Positions 34,801 to 47,359 of a DNA stretch of 64,000 nt are shown piece after piece (position 1 is the stretch's first letter; each line of letters opens with the position of its first letter). Under the pieces are notes generated by a model that was given only the letters and a program-made list of their open reading frames with translations, made no database searches and was not told the DNA's origin. Origin of the DNA: Lantana camara (Eukaryota > Streptophyta > Magnoliopsida > Lamiales > Verbenaceae); the NCBI GenBank assembly GCA_037501455.1, contig CM074858.1:48481001-48545000 (forward strand), given 5' to 3'. The position numbers and the translations under genes are program-made.

Positions 34801-37800
34801 CCCACGGTCACTATGCGCGGCTTCGTTTACAAGCCCATAACTCGATCGTTTCTCGATGGAATTCAACAAACGAATAGTCCATTTCGATTATCTCGGTGAG
34901 ACGTACGCAAGAGTACCAATTTCACGGCCTAACGATGAATTGTGGCGGAGTTATCGCCGGATTTCAGTAGCAGCGGCGGAGGTGTCAGACCCCCGCCACT
35001 TCGCCGGCCTTTCGCGGCAGTTTCTGGCCACCTCCTTGATGCACGCGCCCCATGCCCAGAAAGTAGACTTCCCGGTGCATCGTTTGACATCGGCGGCGCT
35101 GCCATCCGGGCTGTGACAGCGCCGCACGCGCTGCCTGAAGCTCTCGGCGCGGCGCCCGTCACTGTAGCGGCGTAATTCCGCCCCTTCCGGCGGTGGTTTT
35201 CGACGGGGCTTGATGGTTTCCAAGGCTTTTCGACCCCCTGAGTTCATTTATGGCATCAATTTCACCAGATTTTTGCCGTAGGTGGTGGTTCCGCCGACTT
35301 GTGCGGTGGAAGAATATTCGACGGCCAACGGGGGCCTTTTCCGGCCATCTTTTGGTCTCGGGCTCTTCACGAAAGTTGTTTGGAACAACGAGAACTATTG
35401 GCCATTGATCACGAGACTCCAGATTTGGCGGTTTGGCGGTGGATCGCGGCTGTGCAGCGGCGGCGCTAGCTCCGAGGATTTTTTCGGCGAGCTACCTTAG
35501 GGCTTTCGAAGAGCTCTTCACGGGTAAGACAATGCCTTTTACAGATCGCATTTTGGTTCACCGGTTTGGAAGTAATTTGAGTTTGAAGATTTTAGGGTTT
35601 TCGTATTCTTGGATCTAAGATCTAGGACGATTGGTTTGGAATTTCCAAAAATTGATCGAGGATTCGGAACGGGCACGAAGACTTCATTCAGGATTGATTT
35701 TTCGGGATTTTTCCGGCGACCTTCGGCGGCGGCCCGGCCAAATTCCGGTAGCTACAGTAGTGGCCTTCCGGCGGCGCCTGGTCAAAATGTTCTTCTCGTT
35801 GTGGTGAGTTCAACGCCACTCTCCGTTCGTTAATCGGACACTCCATCTATTTATTACGAATTATTTTGCATAATTGTGATTATTTGAATTAATTGTTTTA
35901 AGTGCAAATAAATTGGTTATTGTTGATTTGTTGATCGAGATGTATTCCAATCGTATACGAAAACATGTATTGAATGGATTGTTATATGCATGAATGTTTC
36001 GATTTACAATTTGAATCCTGATGTGATGAATTTATACTATGTGTTTAGATATGAAGGGGTGTTAGTGTAATATCTATAAACTAATCTCTTATGTGACTAA
36101 ATGAACTTGAATGATATTTTAGAAGAACGAACATGTTGTGATTTCTCTACATGAATTTGAGACGTTCTCAATGTTATGTTTGTTGTAAATTGTGTTTCAA
36201 ATATAAAATTGAGATACATGAAAGATGCTTGAACAACTTGAGACTTGATGCATGATAGGAGTTAGAATTGTAATATCTTGATTTACTCTTACTACTCGAA
36301 AATGGTATAATATGAATTAAGATAAATTGATAATTGTCATGTTTGTAAGTAATTAATTCCTAGTTGAATAATTGTATAAACACCTTAAACGAACAATTAT
36401 GCTTAGTAATCAACTAAGGGGATGTATGTGTGATAATTCTAAACTTTTATAAATGACTTAGGGGATGTAAGTGTAATATTTATGAAACTATGAATGTGAC
36501 TTGAGCTTGTGTACCAAACATGTTGTGAAGTTGTAAAGTATGATCTTAAGTGAATTAAATGCACTCTTTATTTGTATCAAGCATGCCATCTACGTACAAC
36601 AACTTTGTATGTTTATATGATCAAGTTGCTCTTACTTATGCACTTTACAACTCGACATGAACTTGACACTTAATTGTAATACTATCATTGAACCCTGTGA
36701 CATTGGATGATTTAATATGCATTTTGTGAATACATTGACTTCCTAAATTGATCTTGTATCTTTGGATATGGAATTGCGTGCCGGTTGCTTGTAAATATGA
36801 CCTTGTTGAGCATTGATATGCCTTGAATGACCACGACACCTTATCCAAGCACAACATGAACACTTATGCATAACCACGATCATGTTGAGCAATGTCGTGC
36901 GTCTTGTTTGGTTCATATAGAGTCTAAGTCTGGGCTTCTGTATGTCTTGTCACAGAGTTTGGTGGTGCTGGTGGGCCCCAGGTTTAGAGTGTTTGGCCCT
37001 TCACACTCTCAGACTTTACTTTCACGAGGTGAGGTTTAGGATTTTGTATAGTTATGCGACATATGACCTTTACATGCTGATTTCTACCCTTGTATGCAAG
37101 TATACCTTACTATAAATACGTATGTGTTGGATATGATATGTTTATGACCTTGCGTGCGTTCTGTGTGGATGGGTGCTTACGGACTTAAATTCCATCGCGT
37201 GGGTTCTGCGTGGATGGGTGCTTACGGGCTTAAATTCCATCGCGTGGGTTCTGCGTGGGTGGGTGTCTACGGGCTTAAATTCCATCGCGTAGGAATGTAT
37301 AAAAACAAGTTTTTGTGGCAAATGTAAGCTATTTTGGGAAAATTCAGTTGTGTTACGATTCTGTAGCGAGATTTGCCATGAAAGATTGGTATCTGTTCTG
37401 TTCTGTTCTGTTCTATTGTGGATCCGAGGAGCTACGGGTAATGGGGCCTCCGGGACGGTTAGGGCCGTCAGAGTTTCAACCATGTGCGTAGTTTCCATTT
37501 GAGATATCATTGCGCGACCTTAGGGTGATGAGGGAGGCGTGATATCTTGAGCCTTCGGCTAAGGCCGGGGATGACTCTTGTGGGTTCGCTACCCCCTTGA
37601 GATCGAGTCTATTTTAGACGGTTTATTCTGGATGGTTTGGGGACCGTACATCTCCTCCATCATTGGTGTAGAGGGTGGATTGATTTTGATTTATGTTCTG
37701 AGGAGAAAAGGTGGGAAGCTCGTACTCGCCCAGCATGTATTCTGTTTAGGAATTATGAATCGGGATAGAGTTTCTGAAATGTTTTCTAAACTTATATATC

Positions 37801-39002
37801 TATCTTTTGGGGTACTTTCGAAATGTTTTGGTATGCAACACCTATCCTCGGCTCATGATTCCTACTTTAATCTGTGTTGTGATTCTATATATACATACAG
37901 TGGGTGTGCGTTAGCCCCCTCACTCAGTCAGTTGACTGACACCTCATTTTATCTTTTAGTTGCAGGTTTCTTTTGGCTTGAGCTAGGCGAATGTGAGTCT
38001 TCTGGGTCACACTTGTCGGTTTAGTTGGTGTTGAGATGTATTTGTCACATACTCTATTTATGTTATGTATTCTTATTTCGCTTTTGGAGATTATGTTTTA
38101 TGCTCTACTTAGACTTAAACCCGTGTGGGGTTAGTATGCTAGCATTTGGATGTAATTTAGCTATTCTGCTGATACTTATATTGGTTTATTACGTTGCGAT
38201 GAGTTGAGATTCGGGACTAGGTATCTATGCTAGTTGAACCCGTCACTTATTTTGTACGTTGATTTAATTGCTTCCGCTATCTGATGATAATTATTTAATT
38301 TGCTTCCGCGCTCTGAGTTTGTCGTGTTCTTAGATCCGCCTAGCATAGCGTGTGTGTTGGTCTCCCTTTTGCTGTGGTTCGGATTCGGGCATGGATTTCC
38401 ATTTCATGATCGGGTCTGGGTCTCAGTACGGGGGATGTGGCATCCTCCGTTTTGGGGTGTTACATTACATACGTATACAAATCGTTTACAAAGACTTATA
38501 ACAAATGGGACAAGCCCTCAAAGTATATATCATACACATATCTAATGTATAATATACATAACTCGAATGCGGGATTCAAAACAAGTAGGGTTTTTGGTCA
38601 TTATATCTAAAAGAACAAAACCTCACCCTTGTAAACGTGTAGTGGTGAGAAAGGAGTATGAAACGGACGCCTAAGAAGCTAGCTCGTCATCAACGGGAAC
38701 GTCCTTTGGACAAAACAAACAATAAAGGATACTCTTAGACTCACAATGTACCAAATACACACTGAGAAAATGTAGATAAGTGTAAACGATGCAAATGAGA
38801 TGGAATGAAATACATCAAAATGACAAGTAGGCCATAAGTGACCATATCTTGCACGTTTCATATCAAAATGATCCATAATTTTAATGTAATAATCACAACA
38901 CATATTAGAATATGTTCCTAAAATATATAAGTCACGTATGAAGCAAGGAAGCAAGTAACCAAAGGAAAGAAATGAACAAACGGCACGGAAACACACAAGA
39001 GA

Positions 39003-39170
39003 GGGGCTAACGACTGTTAGCCATGTCAGAAACTCAGACCTGGACTAACGGTCGTTACCTTCACAAAACACTAAGGGGGCTAACCCCGTTAGGAGGGTTA
39101 GAGACCTAGGCCAAGGTATTAACGCTCGTTAGCTTCCAATACAAAGGGAGGCCCTAACGGGTGTTAAGGC
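39003..39170. repeat. Dyad cluster (CTAACG..CGTTAG type), left LTR of Z
   Basis: Five dyads such as GGGGCTAACGACTGTTAGCC, ACTAACGGTCGTTACC and TTAACGCTCGTTAGC. Compared with 49847-50046 a stretch between the first two dyads is missing, consistent with slippage or recombination between dyads. Confidence 0.8.
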
Positions 39171-39656
39171 TGTGTTGGGCTGAAATGGCTCAAATTTCAG
39201 CCCCCAAACACCTCAAAAGCTCAAGGCTAACCAAGACAACACAAAGTTAACACATATATGCAAGAAAGGGTAGAAAGAATTCATGCATTTCAAGTTATTA
39301 AATGGTCTAAACTTGCAATAACTCATTTTAGGAATGGAAAGAGAACAAGTTCTTACAAAACCTTCAAAATCCATTAATGGAAAAGTTATGTATTCTCAAC
39401 TAACACCTAAAGAAAGTTCATATAAGTCATAAATGATGTCTTAGGATCAATAGACATGCTTCATATCAAAAAAATCTACAAGAAAGCAAGCTAGAATCAT
39501 CAAAGTTCTCTAAACCCTCATTATTCATCACATTAGCCATATATTACTCAAATCATGGTGAAATCTTGCAAAGTTGAAGTTAAAATGATCACAAAGTCAT
39601 TTAGATAACAAATATTAACTTACCTCCTTGATTTGGACAGAAATGATGGTGATTAG

Positions 39657-42600
39657 TGTGACGCCCCAATGTTTCGACCGTACAGTTATAATTGAAGTGC
39701 TCTCTATTTGCGCATTCAAATTATTATAATTATGTGATTATATGTTTTACTTTTATATTATTTGAAATTCTTGAATATATGAATTATTTGAATTGGAATT
39801 TATATGAATTCTTGAACTATATGCACTTATGGAACTAGTTCGTGTGTCGTTTCTTTATGATTTAAATTCAGAAATTCGTGGAAATTTAATATTATGAACG
39901 TGTATTTATGCTCGTTTTACATTTTTGGATTCATTTTCTTGATTTTTGAATTTATTTTGAGTTTTGGAACCAAAAGGGGGGCTAGCAGGCAATTAGCGTA
40001 CCCTTGGTTCCGAGTGTGATATCTTGAGCTTGGGAACTCGGATTCGAGTTCCGTCAAATTCGTTGGGCTCGTATCGATGATTTGAGTTCAATGAACTAAT
40101 CCTTATATTTTTCTAATACTATTTGAAGCCCCAAAATTTAACCGAAATGAGACTCGTCCGTAAAATTGCCACGCTTCACCATTTTTGCCATAACTCCCAC
40201 CATACTTGACCAAATTAACCATGGTTGGACTTTTTAGAACGCTATTTCAAGCATATATCAGCCACTAACAGCCCCAATTCGAACCACACTCAAAACAAAG
40301 GAGAAAAACTCAGCCAAAGCCCTGCTCTCCAGTCCCATTTCGCCACTTTGCCTACCAAGGTTGGAGATTTTGAGTTCAAATTTCTTCGAACCTTCAACCA
40401 AATCAAGAGGTGAGTATAGGACTGTAATATACATTCATTGGTGATCATTTTGAACCATGCATCCCTAATTTTGAGCTAGTATTAATGGAGTTTTGATGCC
40501 ATGAATGAATAGTTAGGTTTTGGATTGATTTCTTGATCTCTTTGATTCCTTGGAGCTTTTGATTGATTTAAAGCATGAAAGTGATCACTTTGACTTCCTT
40601 GTTGCATTTATGAACTTAGTTTTTATGGTAGTTGAGTATTGAATGATCCACCATTAATGAACTTGTCTCTTGAGCTTGAAGATATATTTCTTGATCATTC
40701 CTTTTCCTTTATTTCCCTTGAATTCATGATCATACATGATTGTATATTGAATTTGACTTGATTATATGATCATTGGTTTCCTTGGAGTGTTGGATTCCTT
40801 GCCTTTCCTAGCTTTTGGAACAGGGGTTTTATGTTAATGGAGTTTTGGTTCGTTGGAAATGAAGAAGAAGAGAAGCAGGGGAGGATCGCCTGACGTCGTT
40901 AACGCCCGTTACCCATTTTACCTATAAAAACCCTTAATTCCCGTTAACAACCCTAGAGGAAGCCACTGCCTCTGTTAACCCCCATTAACGCTTTTGGTTT
41001 GGAAATTGTTAACCCCCATTACCACTCTCTTCACTTTGAACCGTGTGTGTGTGTGTGTTATATTTAATTTATGCTTATTATATGTGAATTTTATGTTCTT
41101 TCATGACTTAATTACATGGTTAAATTGTTAAATTATGTGTTCTAATTTATGTTTTTAATTTATGACGTGATTTAAGTGCTCATACGAATTAATACGCTAT
41201 AACGTGGCCTAAGTGTTTATATATGAAACGTTAAGTACTTTCTTGCATTCCTTGGATGTCTTAAATGAATCCTCTTGCCTTTATGCTTAACATTTGCATT
41301 GTATACATGTTCGTACCTATGTTATGATCAATGTATCAAACTTATGGCCCGTTTTAATATGAATCATGAATGTTATGAAACGTTTGAACGTGAAGCCTTT
41401 AAGTGTGGAACTGATTGAATGAGTTACTTGGTTATATGATACCCTAACATGATTTCTACTTCTTATCCACCTCATATCATGTGCATAACATGCCGTGCAT
41501 CATATATGGTCATTTTGAGTCTCACTTCACTTTCCTTGCACAGATTTGGGTCCAGTTGGCGACGTGGCCGAGCGGTAAGGTCCTTCTGCCGTTTCTTTTG
41601 TCATTCAAGGTGGGTTTCTCTTCTATTAGTTAAACGACCTTATATATTCCCAATGTGTAATGTTTTAAGCCGAACTATTATATTTATATATCGAGTCTTT
41701 TAAAGAGTTAATGATTTTAACGTTAAGCTTTTTCTTATTGAATACCCTACCTAATGATTTGGCGAGACATGAATGAATGGACGGGCCCTGGGACTTGGTA
41801 CATATGGCTATTCGGGGAGGCAAGGGCCGACGGTGATCCTATGTGCTAATCCCAACCAAACTTCGGTGATATCGGCCCTCGCTAGGAGGTTAGCGAGGAA
41901 TGGGAACTGGACTTTTAGGGATTTATGTACCCCACTAGCCACAATGATCGAGGTGGCCGGGTCTTGTAAGCCCGTCCATCGCCCGGAGAAAAAAGGAGTT
42001 TAATTGAATGATTAATAATGATCGAATGATTATGATTGATCGATTGAATATGCACGGAAGATTATATACGTGAAAACCTAATGAACACTTTAATGATTAC
42101 ACAAGGTGGAGGTTGGAGACTTAGCCTTCTCACCAGGCTCACAATAACCTATTGAATGAATAAGATTGTTATAATCCCGGTTGATGATTTTCTTGTTTTA
42201 CCCACTTGGGAATCATTTTAAAACCTCTTTCGGGATTATAACTTGCATGAACGCGCTTAAATTCCACATTATTTATATATTATGCCCCATTTTTATACCC
42301 ACCAATCCTTTTTAGACTGTACCCATTTGGTTTTCAGTTTGTACAGATTTTAGGAGTTGCTAGGCGGGAATTCAAGTTTTAGATGCCTTACATTCGAGTC
42401 TAACATCTCTTTCGTTATTACACTCATCTCATCTTGGTATTACGAATATTGATTATGTATATGATGGGCGTACATGTTAGATTAGACCATGATGGCAATT
42501 TTGAATACTTAAACGTATGTATTATTTATTTTTTGAGCTTGAATGCTCATTGTATATATATATTGATCTTGTTTTGCTTCCGCTCTTGCATTGCTCTGTT

Positions 42601-42763
42601 TTAGTACTTTTGTTATCGAATGGTTTAAGGGTTAGTCCCGCCTAGCATAGTGTGTGTGTAGTGTCCCTGTTCGTCATGATTTAGCTCATGTATGGATTGT
42701 CCATTTCATATAAGGGTCGGGTCTCGGTGCGGGGGATGTGGTACCTTACGCTCGGGTGCTACA
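39657..42763 (+). mobile_element. Solo LTR related to Z's own family (3,107 bp), nested in Z in opposite orientation
   Basis: TGTGACGCCCC...CTCGGGTGCTACA. Flanked by ATTAG (39652-39656) and ATTTG (42764-42768), a target duplication with one mismatch; the empty site is AGATTAGTCAAAA at about 50499. Its U5 end is the reverse complement of the Z LTR start, so it is a sister family lying inverted inside the Z LTR. It contains a dyad cluster (40893-41025) and a (GT)n tract (41042-41058). The tRNA-like stretch at 41558 is rejected below. Confidence 0.83.
40893..41025. repeat. Dyad cluster (GTTAACGCCCGTTAC type), nested solo LTR
   Basis: Four or five dyads around GTTAACG, for example CGTTAACGCCCGTTACCC and TGTTAACCCCCATTAACG, 1.24-1.37 kb from the U3 start; a CTATAAAAACCC TATA-like string lies among them. 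Confidence 0.75.
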
Positions 42764-43483
42764 ATTTGAACTCAAAATCTCAAGACAATGAATAGTGAAC
42801 CTTTTCTTCCTTCTTCGTCTTGGAGATCAGATTTTGGAGGCTATTTTCTCTCTCTTGTTGAGTTAAGCTCGAAATGAGCTGAGGGAGGGAGGTAGAGAAG
42901 GGAGTTAGTGGGTGGTGGGGCTAAGAATTGGTCAAAAAGGTGATCAAGTGAATAAGTTATGGCCATTTAAGTCAACGGTGGTACTTCTGGTACAAGTTGC
43001 TCGTTTCAGTTGAATTTCGGAGGATCAAAATGGCTTAAAAAAAAACACGAGGTTAGGTTCCACATCTTCCAAATCTCGTTACGAGTCCAAGCCTCTTCCG
43101 GAATTCGAATCCGGATAGAACCCAAGGTACGCCAAATGCTCTTTAGCCCCCCTTTTCTGTTCCATTGAATAAAAACGAGCTAAAACCAAGCCAAATAAGT
43201 TTGAAATCACATAACGAGCACATAATCATGCTCATAACTTAAATAATTAACATATATTAAAAATTCACAAGAAACGAAATTAAATTCGGATACAAATAGA
43301 GCAGATTACAAGGCAAAAGGGCATAAACGTTCAAAAAAATTCAAATTCATACTCAAGTAAATAATTTCATGTAAATTTAAATAATCAAAAAGAAATTAAA
43401 ATATCACATAATTTCATAAATAAATAATTAAATTGCGCATGTATCACACCCGTAAAGTCATACCTGAAAGTCGGGATGTTACA

Positions 43484-43500
43484 AACCCCCCTCCTTCAAA
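43484..43500 (-). other. Polypurine tract of element Z
   Basis: Minus strand TTTGAAGGAGGGGGGTTT-like, ending at the TGTAACATCCC start of the LTR. Confidence 0.83.
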
Positions 43501-43501
43501 A

Positions 43502-43519
43502 GGACATGTCCCCAGGTCC
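43502..43519 (-). promoter_or_regulatory. Stem-loop next to the PPT (element Z)
   Basis: Minus strand GGACCTGGGGACATGTCC: four pairs, a mismatch, one pair, around a GGGGAC loop. The weakest of the four versions, but the loop is the same. Confidence 0.5.
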
Positions 43520-43858
43520 GAAGTGAGGTCTTGAAAAGCTCAGGGTACAATTGTTTCATTTTCTCCTCGGTCTCCTAAGTGGCTTCTTCGGATTTCTGAT
43601 CACGCCACAAGACTTTCACCAAAGGAATTTACCGGTTTCTCAACTCTTGCATCTTCCGGTCCAAGATTTCAACCGGGTGCTTCTGGATTATCAAATTTGG
43701 CTCTAGTTGTACCTCTTCCACAGGAAGTATAGAAGACTCATCGGGATAATATTTCCGAAGCTGAGAGACATGGAAAACATTATGAATCCCGATCAAGCTC
43801 GATGGTAAGTCAAGTCTGTAAGCTACTTCCCCAACTCGTTGAAGAATCTCAAAGGGAC
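43520..43858 (-). pseudogene. Chromodomain-type integrase tail of element Z
   Basis: Minus-strand remnants of VKVLWRDQKSEEAT, then a stop (TAG at 43575-43577) where tryptophan is expected, then E.EEKMKQLYPELF. The tryptophan-to-stop change is a G-to-A transition. Frame breaks separate it from the integrase core. Confidence 0.7.
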
Positions 43859-44835
43859 CTAAGTAGCGCGGGTTAAGCTTCCCACCTTTACCAATCTGAG
43901 CAAACCTTTTCTAGGAGATGCTTTTAACGAAACCTTATCTCCCAATTCAAATTCTAAGGGTCGTCTTCTTTTATCCGGATAACTCTTCTGTCGGTCCTGA
44001 GCTACCTTTAACCTCTGTTGGATCACTTTCACTTTCTCAATGGTATCCTGAATCTCCACTGGTTTCTTAGCCCTGTTGAGCTTACCATCCTTGGTCCACC
44101 CCCACTCATCAATGTCCCAAAATAGAGGTGATCGGCACTTCCTTCCGTACATTGCCTCATACGGAGCCATACCAATCAATGCTTGAAAGCTATTATTGTA
44201 TGCGAACTCGACCAAGTCCAAATGTTTATCCCACGTGTCTTGATAATCTAAAGCACAAGCATGAAGCATGTCCTGAAGATATTTTATTAATCTCTCAGAT
44301 TGTCCATCCTTATGTGGGTGAGATGCGGTGCTAAAATAGAGCTTCGTACCCAAACATTTATGCAATTCTTGCCAAAAACTCGCCTTGAACCGTGGATCTC
44401 TGTCTAAACCAATACTGACCGGTATACCATGTAATCTAACAATCTCCTTGCGATACAACCGGGCTAGCTTAGGCACTTTGTCGAACATCCGGACTTTGAG
44501 AAAATGGGCCGACTTCGAGAACCGATCAATTATGACCCAAATCCCATCGAAACCTCCTTTGGTCCTTGGCAAGCCGGACATAAAGCCCATTGTCACTTGC
44601 TCCCACTTCCATTCGAGAATTAGAAGTGGTTGGAGATTTCCTTCGGGTTTTTAGTGCTCAGCTTTCACCACTTAGCATGTTTGACATCTTCTCAAGTAGT
44701 TAGCGACGTCTCTCTTCATGCCATTCCACCAATATAAAGTCCTCAAATCCTTATACATCTTTGTAGTACCGGGATGTACTGTATAAGCCGACCTATGTGC
44801 CTATTCAAGAATCAACCTCTTAAGCTCTTCCGGAA
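43859..44835 (-). pseudogene. Integrase zinc finger and catalytic core of element Z
   Basis: An open frame 43859-44596 (245 codons) covers the core. The three catalytic acids are all present: D in VIIDRFSKSAHF, D in IGLDRDPRF and E in GQSERLI, followed by YNNSFQ, MAPYEAMYGRKCRSP and the EFELGDKV region. Upstream, to about 44835, the HHCC zinc finger is readable (AH, YTVHPG, RCQTC) but with three stops, two of them CAA to TAA. Only a 15-20-codon stretch just before the ATG-like start is needed to link the two parts. Inactive because of these stops and a frame loss near the 3' end. Confidence 0.85.
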
Positions 44836-45109
44836 TGCAAACCCAAGCTTTGAACCGAAACAACCCTGAATCATCAAACCCAAACTTGGTTTCCGGATCA
44901 ATCCTTGCCTTCGCCACCAATCTCTAAATTTTCGGATCATTAGATTGAGCTTCAATTAATCTTTGTTTCAAATCCAGTTGAATAGAAATATTCGCCAATC
45001 GAGCCTTTGAAACTAAAACCACTGAACTCTGCTTATTTGAACCTGCATCCAAACTTGAAACACTAGCTTTCCGGCTCAAAGCATCTGGAACCACATTAGC
45101 CTTACCCGG

Positions 45110-46192
45110 GTGGTATTGAATCTGACAATCATAATCCTCCAGGAGCTCGACCTAACGTCTCTGCCTCATGTTCAAATCCTTCTAAGTGAACAAATACTTG
45201 AGGCTTTGGTGGTCGGTGAACATATCAAAAGTAGCTCCGTAGAGATAATGGCGCCACTTCATCAAAGCAAAGACAGCTACATTAAGCTCCAATTCCTGAG
45301 TGGGATAGTTCTTCTCGTGATCTTTTAACTTTCTATAGGCCTCGGCTACAACTTTGCCATTCTGCATCAACACACAACTGAGACCTTCCTTTGATGCTAC
45401 GGTGTAAATTGAGTAGCCTTCAGAACCCTCAGTTAGGGTTAAGACTAGTGCCATAGTCAACCTTTCCTTAAGAGTTTGAAAGCTCTTCTCGCACGCCTCA
45501 TCCCACGTGAACTTAGCCTCTTTCTTTGTTAACCGGTTCAACGGGAAGGCAATCCTCGAGAAATCTTTCACAAAGCGCCTATAGTTCCCCACCAACCCAT
45601 GAAAACCTCTCACTTCTGAGGTATTTTTCGGTTGCTTCCATAGTATGACTGTTTCTATCTTCGTCGGATCCACTTCTACACCTTTTCCCAAAATGAAGTG
45701 ACCCAAAAACGAAACTCAATTAATCCAAAACTCACACTTGCTGAACGTGGCGAACAGTCTATACTCTCGAAGCGTTGACAATATCTTTCTCAAGTGCTGC
45801 GCGTGCTCTTCCACAGACCTCGAATACACCAGAATATCATCTATAAAGATGACAACGAATTTATCGAGGTAATGCTGGAATATTCGGTGTATCATATCCA
45901 TAAATGCAGCTGGGGTATTTTGTAAGGCCGAAAGGCATGCCCACAAACTCAAAATGCCCATAACGAGTGTTGAAACCCGTCTTCGGTATGTCTTCCTCCC
46001 GGATATGTAACTGATAATACCCTTGCCTCAGATCCAACTTGGAGTAAACACACGAAGCCTGAAGGAGATCAAACAACTCTTCAATGTGAGCAAGTGCATA
46101 TTTGTTCTTAATCTTAACCGGTTCAGCTCACGGTAGTCAATACACATCCGCAACGTCCCATCCTTCTTTTTTACAAACAGGACGGGAGCACC
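45110..46192 (-). pseudogene. Reverse transcriptase and RNase H of element Z
   Basis: Consecutive minus-strand frames read [29 protein letters not shown] (45861-46076), then in another frame [11 protein letters not shown], the catalytic [11 protein letters not shown] and FSKCEFW (45716-45961). A stop follows (TGA at 45716-45718 where arginine is expected), then [11 protein letters not shown] and RNase H motifs [20 protein letters not shown] and [11 protein letters not shown] (45182-45706). The frame closes at a TAG (45182-45184) where glutamine is expected, and another TAG lies at 45152. In RNase H, the first acid (YTDAS in W) reads YTVAS here, so a catalytic residue is lost too. Confidence 0.88.
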
Positions 46193-46603
46193 CTACGGAG
46201 AAGTGCTCGGATGGATGTAACCACACTCTAAGAGCTCATTAAGTTGCATCTTCAACTCCTTCAACTCAGCCGGAGCCATCTTATAGGGAGATTTTGTATA
46301 AGGTTCCACTCCGGGATAAAGATCGATTACAAACTCAATGTCCCAATCCAGGGGTGGAGATCCCAAACTCTCCGGGAACACATCGAGAAATTCCTTTACA
46401 GTCACTGTATCCTCGAGCTTGGCCTGATCCTTCGGTTTATTTAAAAGATAGGCCACATAGCCCGTCGCGCCATCCCGAAACATCCTATTAGCTTCCATGA
46501 AGGAAACAAATGGGCAGGTCTTCAACTTTGGACCCAAAAATACCATAGAACCCAAAGTAACCTTCTTAGCAAAACAATCCATCATCGCTTGGTGCCGGAA
46601 CAA
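46193..46603 (-). pseudogene. Protease-RT linker and RT N-terminus of element Z
   Basis: Open for 136 codons: [47 protein letters not shown] and CGYIHPSTSP, the conserved opening of Ty3 RT. It starts immediately after a stop (TAG at 46604-46606) that interrupts the GMDWL end of protease (tryptophan to stop, G to A). Confidence 0.85.
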
Positions 46604-47359
46604 CTAATCCATTCCGAAAATAGCCCCATACCTCTTCATGGGCATCTCTATCAAATCTGTTGGGTAGTCTTGGCCCTCGACACTCAACAGGCACTCTCGG
46701 AACACTCGGTCCATCACTAAGCTCCCCCTGAGAGGAGAACTTATCTCAAAAGAATCAGCAACACAAACAGCAGGCAAGGAAAGAGTAGGAACAAGCCGGG
46801 AAGCAATAAAAGAATGCGTTGCCCCCGGATCAAATAATGCATGCAATGGAATACCATGTATGCTAATAACACCTTCCACAACGGTATTGGCATCGACCTC
46901 GGAATCCTCTTCCTCTCCTTCCAAAGCATAGGCCCTAGCCTGAATGAGGGCTCTCGGAGGAATAGTATTTAATGGCTGATGGGCCTTCTTATTCGGACAA
47001 GCATTAACCATGTTACCGGATTCTCCACATCCATAACATCTTCCGGCATGTCTCCTTGGTATGGTTGGGGTCCTTGCAATAAGCACATTGTATTGGCACC
47101 GGTAGAGTGGGTACAGCCGGTACAGGAGGTCGGGCTTTCTTGTGGAAAGTATTAGAACCTTGGGGCTTGAAGACCGGCGGCCCACTTTGATTGGCGGCCT
47201 CTTACCCAAGTTTGATCCGGAGCCCGAATCTTGACCTGAAGAATAAGTTGGGGGCTTCAACTTCAACCTATGAGCTTTCACTTTTAGTGCCTTCCTTGTA
47301 GCCTTTTCCCAAGTGTCCACCGTAGCAGCTTTTAGGGCATATTGAATCTCATTTCTCAA
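46604..47359 (-). pseudogene. Gag C-terminus and protease of element Z
   Basis: 251 codons. The second zinc knuckle is present but its histidine is asparagine (CYGCGESGNMVNAC). The first knuckle (CAYCKDPNHTKETC) is intact but in another frame, so an indel lies between them at about 47050. The protease core follows (GVISIHGIPLHALFDPGATH), with D-P-G-A at the active site as in A and W, then SSPLRGS and LIEMPMKRYGAIFGMD to the stop. Confidence 0.85.

Larger units (their letters stand above)
34274..38464 (+). mobile_element. Solo LTR, family P (4,191 bp), nested in Z
   Basis: TGTGACGCCCC...GGGGTGTTACA with TTACA on both sides (34269-34273 and 38465-38469); the empty site is seen in the right LTR of Z at about 49311 (AGCTTACATACG). 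The U5 end (GGCATCCTCCGTTTTGGGG) is the reverse complement of the composite element's right head. A TATATAG (34710-34716) followed by a long CT-rich tract (34748-34800) looks like the promoter and leader start. The GC-rich part (34860-35500) carries overlapping frames on both strands but no domain. It is a solo LTR left by LTR-LTR recombination. Confidence 0.88.
33127..43483 (-). mobile_element. 3' LTR of element Z, split by two nested solo LTRs
   Basis: TGTAGCACCCC...GGGATGTTACA. Removing 34274-38469 and 39657-42768 leaves about 3.05 kb, matching the right LTR (48172-51226, 3,055 bp) base by base with moderate divergence. The adjoining PPT shows this is the 3' LTR of a minus-strand element. 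Its TATA-like site (GGTAGAGAAGG near 42897) is mutated relative to the right copy. Confidence 0.92.

Noticed and set aside
37142..38024. Open frames of 122 and 148 codons in the family P solo LTR
   Set aside because: The first is a translated repeat of a 51-bp-type motif (GGGTGCTTACGGGCTTAAAT); the second falls in the U5 region whose counterpart at 28000-28500 is not open.
41558..41580. tRNA-like start GGCGACGTGGCCGAGCGGTA
   Set aside because: It resembles the 5' part of a Leu or Ser tRNA, but no anticodon arm, T-arm (GGTTCGA) or paired acceptor follows, and the matching place in the W LTR has drifted away from the pattern. Chance similarity within an LTR.
33127..43483. A giant 10.4-kb LTR
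   Set aside because: The right LTR is 3,055 bp; the excess is two solo LTRs with target duplications and visible empty sites.
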